DNA from: Candida dubliniensis CD36
Lineage: Eukaryota > Ascomycota > Pichiomycetes > Serinales > Debaryomycetaceae
Assembly: GCF_000026945.1 (NCBI RefSeq)
Contig: NC_012861.1
Location: 248,001 to 312,000 of the forward strand
Direction: 5' to 3'
DNA: 64,000 nt
The notes under the pieces are model-generated. The model did not search any database, was not told the origin of the DNA, and saw nothing but the letters and a program-made list of their open reading frames with translations. Of this stretch, positions 57,434-64,000 are shown piece by piece. The stretch's first letter is position 1; the number at the start of each line of letters is the position of its first letter. The translations under genes were made by a program, and so were the position numbers.

Positions 57434-59734
57434 CTAAAATGAACTCCAAGTCCAATTTGCAGGAACACTACCTACCAATTGGTCATTTCTACTATTCCCA
57501 CTATCATTAGAGACGGCAACAATATTATTGCTAGCAGTGTTATTGGAATAGTTATGCGTTTGTGTTGTAGGAATGAAACTCTGTTGCTGTGATTGATAAG
57601 CAGCACCGGTATCAAGTCCAGATTGTGAATGCACATTATTTTTACTCTCAATTTTTTGTTCGGTTGATTTATTAGGTATACTAGGTTTAGTACTGTGAAC
57701 ATTAACTCCAAACTCTTTCGCTATGAATTGATTGTATTCTTCAATACAATTATCACACACTTTTGATAAGGTACCTCTACCTCCGGTAGTAAATTGTGCT
57801 AAATGATTGATATAAAGACTGTGTGAAGTATGTTGTTTACAAAATATTCCTCCACATTTCCGACAATGATGTCTCCTTTCAAAGAAATTAAACACTTTAG
57901 GACAAGTGGGTATACCACATTTTAAAGCCACTTCATCTTTGATCCAATGCTTTCTAGTAGGTGGAGCTCTCAGAACAAAATCATAATTTTTACCATTGTT
58001 GGAGTTGAAAGATAAAAATCCCGTTAGTGATCCCAATTGGCCACTGGTGGTAGACATACTTGAATCAATTGAAATTCCCGAGTCTGTTGATCGAACTGAT
58101 GCATTCGATGAGTTCGCTACAATATCTTTCTTGTTGAATGCTTGTAAATAGGATTCATAATGATCTTGTGGTTGTTCTTGGTGTTGTTGATGTTGCAGAC
58201 GTTGCTGTTGGTTACAATACAGTTGTTGCGGTGAAGATGAAAGCTCTTCTGGTGAGTTTGATTGTGATCTGTTAGGTGTGGATAATCCATTTTGGGACAC
58301 TCTGAGAACAGCAGGAACATACATTGGGTTGCGTAATCCTTTGATTTGTTGTAAATGTTTGGTTGATCGAGCATGATTAAGGTGGTGGTTTTGGGTATTC
58401 TGATTTGGAGATTCAGGACTTATATTAGTATGACCATGAATACCCTGCTGCTGCTGTTGTTGTTGGAAGTGCATTTTTGGAATCAGTGGTTTTCTTTTCG
58501 CATTAAAATCAGTGGGTGGTACAACTGCTGCCGGAATGCCTGATGTTGGATGAGGGTGAGGGAAATTTGTATACGCCTGTGATTGATGATGCTGATGCTG
58601 GTTCTGTTGTTGTTGTTGCTGTTGTTGTTGTGGCGGTTGTTGGTGGTGGTGTAATTGGGGATGTGTTAATTGTCCAGGTAATATTTGATGCTTTGTACGA
58701 CTTGTGTTTGGTGATGTATTGAATTTTTCTGGTTGCAATTGTCGTTGGATTGCATTTAGTTGATGTTGTTGTATGTCACTATGATACTGAGATAAACTAG
58801 ATTCGGATTTGTTTGCTGGGTTTTCTACTGGTCCAGCTGATTTTTGCGTGGTATCGTTTGACAGAGATGAAAACTTATGAGGTTGTTTTGGTTGTCTGGT
58901 TAAACTTGCAAATGATGACAAATCGACTTCAGCAGGTTGATATGGTTCTTTTACTAGTTTACTTTTCGCTTCCTCCTCCCTTGTCACGGATATATCATCA
59001 GGATTAGTAACTGGTCTAGGAGACAAACTTAATTTCTTCAACGCTTTCAATGTTAAATTTTGTTGCTGTACTATATTATCCTCATCATTTTCATCACTGC
59101 TATTGGCTCTTGTTCTCGATGAGCTACCATCAAACGGCAACTGTTGTCCAATTTGACAGTCTTCCTCGGGTTTTTGGATGCTTGATAATACTGGGGCTTG
59201 GATGAATGACAGGAAATTCTTGGAATTATTTATTGTCGAATTACTACGCATTAAATTGTGAGTACTTATGGTGCTGTTATTTCTATGCATTTGTGGGACA
59301 TTATTGGCGGTGTTGTTTCCATTATTTGTAATGATGGAATTTGTTAACACTTGTTGTTTTAGTGATTTTAAGGAAGCCGTTGATAAGACTGATTGGAAAG
59401 ATTGTGTTCTTGATTTACTTAAATCTTTTTTAGCAAAGGAAAGATCTGACTTTGTTGGTGAATCTTCATCTTTGGTGTCATTGTCTATAGGTTTATCTGT
59501 TACTGAATTTATAGCATTCTCGTTTTTTATATCTTCTTGTTTTGATTCTGACTGATGTGTTTCTTGTTGTTGTTGTTGTTGTTCGTTTTGGTCATTTTCT
59601 TTGGTAGTTGTGTTAGAGGGCAAGGTACTATTAATTGTGAATTTATTATTGGTTTCATTTTCATTTTCGTTCTTGTTCTTGTTATTATCTTCCTCAATAT
59701 TGGTCGTTGTGTTCATAGTGATGGTAGTTGACAT
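57434..59734 (-). CDS. PIB2: FYVE-domain TORC1 regulator Pib2
   Basis: A 766-residue protein, mostly low-complexity (Asn, Gln and Ser, with CAG/CAA runs near 58450 and 58600). Three conserved islands stand out. LRNPMYVPAVLR (about residue 468) corresponds to the helical 'E' region of yeast Pib2. A FYVE zinc finger (about 590-675) has CPKVFNFFERRHHCRKCGGIFC, with R-R/K-H-H-C-R-x-C-G for PI3P binding. The extreme C-terminus VPANWTWSSF matches the Pib2 tail needed for TORC1 activation. Pib2 sits on the vacuole and signals glutamine to TORC1. The neighbour STT3 is also its neighbour in S. cerevisiae. Confidence 0.9.
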   Translation of the reverse strand: MSTTITMNTTTNIEEDNNKNKNENENETNNKFTINSTLPSNTTTKENDQNEQQQQQQETHQSESKQEDIKNENAINSVTDKPIDNDTKDEDSPTKSDLSFAKKDLSKSRTQSFQSVLSTASLKSLKQQVLTNSIITNNGNNTANNVPQMHRNNSTISTHNLMRSNSTINNSKNFLSFIQAPVLSSIQKPEEDCQIGQQLPFDGSSSRTRANSSDENDEDNIVQQQNLTLKALKKLSLSPRPVTNPDDISVTREEEAKSKLVKEPYQPAEVDLSSFASLTRQPKQPHKFSSLSNDTTQKSAGPVENPANKSESSLSQYHSDIQQHQLNAIQRQLQPEKFNTSPNTSRTKHQILPGQLTHPQLHHHQQPPQQQQQQQQQNQHQHHQSQAYTNFPHPHPTSGIPAAVVPPTDFNAKRKPLIPKMHFQQQQQQQGIHGHTNISPESPNQNTQNHHLNHARSTKHLQQIKGLRNPMYVPAVLRVSQNGLSTPNRSQSNSPEELSSSPQQLYCNQQQRLQHQQHQEQPQDHYESYLQAFNKKDIVANSSNASVRSTDSGISIDSSMSTTSGQLGSLTGFLSFNSNNGKNYDFVLRAPPTRKHWIKDEVALKCGIPTCPKVFNFFERRHHCRKCGGIFCKQHTSHSLYINHLAQFTTGGRGTLSKVCDNCIEEYNQFIAKEFGVNVHSTKPSIPNKSTEQKIESKNNVHSQSGLDTGAAYQSQQQSFIPTTQTHNYSNNTASNNIVAVSNDSGNSRNDQLVGSVPANWTWSSF

Positions 59735-60982
59735 TTGAGAATTATCGTTATCACTGGTCTATAAGGGATGGGGGGGTAGGTATGAGAACGAGCTAATAAT
59801 AATGATATTGTAGAAAACAGAAAAATAACTTGTTGTTGCTGTTGTGAGTATCTTACTGGTAGGTAGTATTAGTTGAATGAAGATGATGTTTAAATGACGT
59901 ATATAAGATATATGATTTGATGTAAAAAAAAATGAAACGTTAATTTGGAAAGGAAGTTAAGGTTTTGAATTCTCACCAACACCACCCAAAAAAAAAAAAA
60001 TAAAGAAATAGTGTATAAGAATTAAGAATCAAGGATTTAAAAATAAATCATATACAAAAAGAAAAGACGAGAGAAACCAACAAAAAGAAAAAAAAAAAAG
60101 AGAACAAAGAACAAAGGACAAAGGACAAAGGAAGTAAGAAGTAAGAAGCACAAGCCGAAGAAGAAAGAAAAAGGAAAAGGAAATAAGGGAAACGAACAAA
60201 ACAATATAGTACTAATACTTTAAGTATAAAAATGTTAGTTACTAGTTAATGGGATGTAGTGATAACTCTTTTAACTTTTGTTACTTGTAACTATAATTTG
60301 AAGATAAGTTAAGAGAATCTGTTGTATGTGTTGGAAGGAGAAATTGACAATCAATGTTGTAGAGCCATCAATAAAATAGAATTAAAGTCTGCCTTTCCTG
60401 CCATCATCATCACCACCACCAACAATGATGATCAATTTGATTGATCCAATAATATCTTGTTATTTGTTGATTGTACACCCTGTTTGTATTTATCGGAGTT
60501 GAATCTACACAAAGCTCAAGTGTTCCTTTGCAGGGGGGGAAGACAGGTGATAACGAGCAAAATGTCAATTGTTCCATGTTGAACGGTTATAAAAGTTCCT
60601 TAAACAATTCATTCATTATTATCATTTGTGCACGTGATACAATATCGTCTCTCTTTAGTTTGGTCAGTTTTGATCAAAAGTACACTCATACAAAATATTT
60701 GATGTTTCTCGCACTACCACTTAGTTTGTATTGTAAATTACAATTATTTTATTGGTTAAAATTATTCTTATGAATCTTTTTTCCCCGGGATTGAATTCGG
60801 AACTACTTTATCACTCACCTTACACACACTCACACCTCTCACACTCTCACCAAAACATTCAAACCAACCAAAGCAAAGAAAAAAAAAAATCTTCACTACA
60901 TTAATAGGAAAAGATTCAATAATTCCAATTAAACAACTATCTACCCAATAACCACTACTACCACCACCTCCACTACTACAAA
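59735..60982. other. PIB2/SDH3 divergent intergenic region
   Basis: A 1.25-kb region. Bases about 60000-60200 are almost purely A/G, with short tandem units ACAAAGG (x3) and AGTAAGA (x2) near 60110-60145; on the PIB2 strand this is a pyrimidine tract, perhaps leader or promoter. CCAAT motifs lie at about 60443 (plus strand) and 60753-60757 (as ATTGG). The SDH3 leader (60820-60980) is C/A-rich and lacks G, typical of unstructured leaders. The open frame at 60471-60773 is not convincing. Confidence 0.6.
60753..60757 (-). promoter_or_regulatory. CCAAT box (as ATTGG) upstream of SDH3
   Basis: ATTGGT context about 226 bp before the SDH3 ATG. HAP-complex sites control succinate dehydrogenase genes in yeasts. 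The neighbouring gene on the far side encodes a Hap4-like factor. Motif-only evidence. Confidence 0.4.
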
Positions 60983-61513
60983 ATGATTTCTCGTGTTGGA
61001 TTATTAAAAAGACCTACTGTTTCCACATTAAACAACTATGTCAAATTACAATCGACATTAGGTCTTAAAAGATATACATCAACTGTATCAGCAACTTCTA
61101 ATCAAGAACAAGAAATATTAGTTGCTCAACGTAAAAATAGACCAACATCACCTCATTTACAAATTTATCAACCACAATTAACCTGGATTATGTCATCATT
61201 CCATAGAATCACTGGTGTTGCTATGGCTGGAGCATTTTATGGTTTAACTTGTGGATTTGCTGCTACTTCAATTTTAAATATCCCATTTGATACTACTACT
61301 TTAATTTCTTATTTCACAGCATTACCAATTTTTGCTCAATATGGTTTAAAAGCTATTTGTGCTTATCCATTTGTTTTTCATATTGGTAATGGAATTAGAC
61401 ATTTGATTTGGGATTTTGGTAAAGAATTAACCATCCCTGGTGTTTATAGAACTGGGTATGTTGTTTTAGCTGTTACTGCTGTCATTGGAAGTTATTTGGC
61501 TTTCTTATGGTAG
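60983..61513 (+). CDS. SDH3: Succinate dehydrogenase cytochrome b subunit
   Basis: A 176-residue membrane anchor of complex II. The N-terminus MISRVGLLKRPTVSTLNNYVKLQSTLGLKRYTS is a presequence. The mature protein begins with NRPTSPHLQIYQPQLTWIMSSFHRITGV, where S-x-H-R-I-T-G (about residues 72-78) lines the ubiquinone site. Three transmembrane helices follow. PFVFHIGNGIRHLIWDFGK provides the histidine heme ligand and family signature. S. cerevisiae Sdh3 is 198 aa. It is convergent with the HAP4-like gene; the 399-bp gap holds (TA)n at about 61530-61553, several A/C runs and no gene. Confidence 0.96.
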   Translation: MISRVGLLKRPTVSTLNNYVKLQSTLGLKRYTSTVSATSNQEQEILVAQRKNRPTSPHLQIYQPQLTWIMSSFHRITGVAMAGAFYGLTCGFAATSILNIPFDTTTLISYFTALPIFAQYGLKAICAYPFVFHIGNGIRHLIWDFGKELTIPGVYRTGYVVLAVTAVIGSYLAFLW

Positions 61514-61912
61514 AATAGCATATAGTTATCGTTAATTATATATATATATATATATTTATTTATATTTATATTTATATTTATCCTGTTTATTTATAAACTC
61601 ATCGTTATATAATAATATTGGCTCTATTTCTTTTTCTCGTCGTAGTATTTATTAATACTACTTAGGTAGAGTTATTGGTTATTGTTCTACATGATTAAAG
61701 CTTTAAAGTTAAAAGTAAATATGTTTCATCAATTGTTTTCATAATTTAAAAATGAGTAAAACTCCACCTCCCCCCCAAAAAAAAATAATAATATGGAGGA
61801 AGAGATTAAATAAAATATATACAGATTAGAAAAGAATAAATAAATAACTTTTTTAAATTGACTCCCACCCCCCACGAAACCAAACCAAAACTATATAACC
61901 TTTTTGTTTCAA

Positions 61913-63997
61913 TTATCTTTCTAAAAACATGGTATCAAAACATAAACAAGGAGTATCATTAGTACAAAACCCACAATTGAATTTAAATTTCTTTTTCAAT
62001 AAAAGGTCATTATTGAGTCGATCCATATTCTTATTACTACTATTACTACTATTATTGTTGTTATTGTTGTTGTTATTGTTGTCTTTAGTAATATTAGTAT
62101 CCTTATTCAAATTTTTGGACTCATTATTGTTACTGTTATTATCATTGCCATTACTGTCATTACTATCATTACCATGAATTTGAACTTTTCCAAAAACTTC
62201 TTCTTCATCATTCATCATTTTTTGTCGATCATCTAAAACTAATCGATTTAAAAAATCATGTTCATCCATAAATAATTCAATATCATCACCATCTAAACTA
62301 TTAGGTATGGTAAAATTACTACCACTGCCACTACTATTGGTATTGGTATTACTACCACTGTCATTGCCATTTCCATTTCCATTATTGGAATTTGTACCAA
62401 TATCATAATCTTCACCACCATCAATACCAATACCAATACCACTTAATTGAGACATTTGACTAGAACTTTCTTCAATGGTTTCGGTTTGTAATTGTAAATC
62501 TTGAAATTCTGAAAATAAATTGACTGGTTTAATTGGTTTTAATAAATCAGGAACAAATTGACCCATTCCAGATTCATTAAATGCATCACCCCCAGAATTA
62601 TTGTGGTTATGATTGTTGTTGGTAGTTGGATCTAAATCCATATCTTGAAATGTTGATCCTGATAAAATTCCTGAAAGTTTATCATTATTAAACATGGCAT
62701 GATTTTTCATTGCTTGTGGTATTGGTGTTGTAGGATTTGAGTTCATGGTTGTTGTTGTTGTTGTTGTTGCTGCTCCTGTAGTCATTGAAGGAATTGATAA
62801 AGAATATTGTGGTGGAATAGGTTGAAGTCCTAAATTATTTAAAGTTTTACCATTTTGTTCATTTCTTTTAATAGCTTTAAATTTTTTTCTTATTTCAACA
62901 TAATGATCAACTTGTTTATTAAGAGTTTCTGATGATATACTAGGATTTTTCTTGACACTTTGAATGATATTTGATGATTTAGTTAAATAATTCAAAAATT
63001 TATTTAAATCATTCAAATTATTAATAGCTTCTAATTGATCATACTTTGATTTTGAATTTGAAGTTAATGTTGAAGTTGAACTAGAAGTACCACCATTACT
63101 ACCATTATTAGTCCCAGTTGATGTTGACGTTGTAGTACTAGATAATATTTTCTTATTATTATATTTAACATTACTTTTCAAGGCATCAAATGTAATCACT
63201 CCATTTTGAACAAAACTTAATTCTTTTATTTGATTAGTCAATACTTCAATATAATTTCGAATCACTTCTTGTTCTTTCAATTTAGATAAATATGACATTT
63301 GCATATTTGATAAATATTTTTCTGGATCAACTTCAATTGGTGGTATTGGTATTGGTATTGGTACTTCTGGTGTTTTCAGTGGTGTTCCTTTGTTTGATCC
63401 CGCTTTTGACTTTCTTGAACTTGCTTTAGTCTTTGATTTTGAATATGTAATTGCTGGTTTTTCTTGTTGTTGTTGTTGTTGTGGTTCCCTGGGTAGTGCT
63501 GGTGATGATGATGGTATTGGTAACAGTGTAGAAGGTGTTTTGTTGGAGCTTGGTGTGATTGATTTTAAAGAACCTGATTTACCTGAATTTAAGTTAATTT
63601 CCTCTGGTGATATGACTGTTGTATTACTACCCGATGATTTAATTTGATTCAATAAAGCAGCATTTGAATTTAATGCAATTTTCGCCTCTAATGATGAATC
63701 CTTTTTGCATTTTGTTTTCTTTTTAATTATCCCATTACTGGTATTAGCAGTTATATTTGTGGTTATGGGTATATTATTATTTCCATTACTAATAGCAGAA
63801 TTATTAGTTCCAGTGGTAGTTGTGGTGTTGGTGGTGGTGGCACCATTTTTATGCATTTTCTTATCATCAACAGTAATATTCCCATGAGAATCATGAGTTG
63901 GTTTCCTTCCTGGTCTTGGTCTTGGAGGTAATACCCATCTTCTTGATGTATTTAAACTACTAGGGTCATTTGGTCTGGCAAATGACAGTTGATTCAT
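61913..63997 (-). CDS. HAP42: Hap4-like CCAAT-complex regulator, start near window edge
   Basis: 694 codons from the ATG at 63997, but the frame is still open (preceding codon CTG) to the window end, so the true start may lie outside. Residues 21-33, WVLPPRPRPGRKP, are the Hap4-like motif that contacts the Hap2/3/5 CCAAT-binding complex. A short helix YLSKLKEQEVIRNYIEVLTNQIKEL (about residues 235-260) follows. I see no basic bZIP region before it, unlike Hap43. The rest is Asn/Ser/Thr-rich with acidic patches suited to activation, long Asn runs, and a Cys-containing end (CGFCTNDTPCLCFD). C. albicans has Hap41, Hap42 and Hap43. HAP42 is chosen from lack of a bZIP and remembered neighbourhood, so the paralogue is moderately sure. 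Confidence 0.78.
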   Translation of the reverse strand: MNQLSFARPNDPSSLNTSRRWVLPPRPRPGRKPTHDSHGNITVDDKKMHKNGATTTNTTTTTGTNNSAISNGNNNIPITTNITANTSNGIIKKKTKCKKDSSLEAKIALNSNAALLNQIKSSGSNTTVISPEEINLNSGKSGSLKSITPSSNKTPSTLLPIPSSSPALPREPQQQQQQEKPAITYSKSKTKASSRKSKAGSNKGTPLKTPEVPIPIPIPPIEVDPEKYLSNMQMSYLSKLKEQEVIRNYIEVLTNQIKELSFVQNGVITFDALKSNVKYNNKKILSSTTTSTSTGTNNGSNGGTSSSTSTLTSNSKSKYDQLEAINNLNDLNKFLNYLTKSSNIIQSVKKNPSISSETLNKQVDHYVEIRKKFKAIKRNEQNGKTLNNLGLQPIPPQYSLSIPSMTTGAATTTTTTTMNSNPTTPIPQAMKNHAMFNNDKLSGILSGSTFQDMDLDPTTNNNHNHNNSGGDAFNESGMGQFVPDLLKPIKPVNLFSEFQDLQLQTETIEESSSQMSQLSGIGIGIDGGEDYDIGTNSNNGNGNGNDSGSNTNTNSSGSGSNFTIPNSLDGDDIELFMDEHDFLNRLVLDDRQKMMNDEEEVFGKVQIHGNDSNDSNGNDNNSNNNESKNLNKDTNITKDNNNNNNNNNNSSNSSNKNMDRLNNDLLLKKKFKFNCGFCTNDTPCLCFDTMFLER

Positions 63998-64000
63998 CAG

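Noticed and set aside
59735..60982. tRNA, LTR or other mobile element in the larger intergenic gaps
   Set aside because: No tRNA B-box-like GGTTCRANYCC, no terminal repeats with target duplications and no reverse-transcriptase-like frames were seen in this or other gaps.

Overview
This is a gene-dense stretch of a yeast nuclear chromosome. The evidence points to a CUG-clade Candida, most likely Candida albicans or a very close relative such as C. dubliniensis. The DNA is AT-rich, ORFs are mostly uninterrupted, and leucine is written mainly as TTG/TTA with few CTG codons. The few introns I found carry the strict yeast TACTAAC branch point. Gene content includes a beta-1,2-mannosyltransferase of the Candida BMT family and a Hap4-like regulator. 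In this clade CTG is read as serine, so residues at CTG codons (for example SLA1 residue 2) should be taken as Ser. The chromosome is inferred from gene content and was not tested.

Layout. 1-16 kb: 3' part of the epsin ENT2, the BRCT genome-stability gene ESC4/RTT107, the B-type cyclin CLB2 with an unusually long (3.95 kb) gene-free upstream region, a coiled-coil protein that may belong to the spindle pole body, APT1, an intron-containing dynein light chain, a cyanamide-hydratase-like HD protein and an F-box-like protein. 16-30.6 kb: transcription and basic-metabolism genes, namely Mediator MED13, SPT5, TFIIH SSL1, tRNA deaminase TAD2, PP2A methylesterase PPE1 and NAD synthetase QNS1. 31-40 kb: a xanthine dioxygenase, the lipin PAH1, a BMT mannosyltransferase, a polyamine acetyltransferase-like protein, REX2 and COX13. 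40-48 kb: CDC55, RPS26, COX4 and a D-2-hydroxyacid dehydrogenase, a gene set also clustered in Saccharomyces cerevisiae. 48-64 kb: SLA1, IME4, MPO1, STT3, PIB2, SDH3 and a 5'-incomplete HAP4-like gene (probably HAP42).

Functional links. ENT2 and SLA1 are endocytic coat partners: NPF motifs in one, an SHD1 domain in the other, and shared LxxQxTG kinase motifs. PPE1 and CDC55 both act on PP2A. COX13, COX4, SDH3 and the HAP4-like factor concern respiration. APT1 and the xanthine dioxygenase are purine salvage and catabolism. The RPS26/COX4 divergent promoter holds a perfect TTAGGG-type palindrome, a CACGTG box and paired CCAAT boxes, and both genes appear to have 5'-UTR introns.

I saw no transposon, LTR, tRNA, rRNA, CRISPR or viral sequence. 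This is an ordinary core-genome window; the items most worth following up are regulatory and gene-structure features, not a new system.
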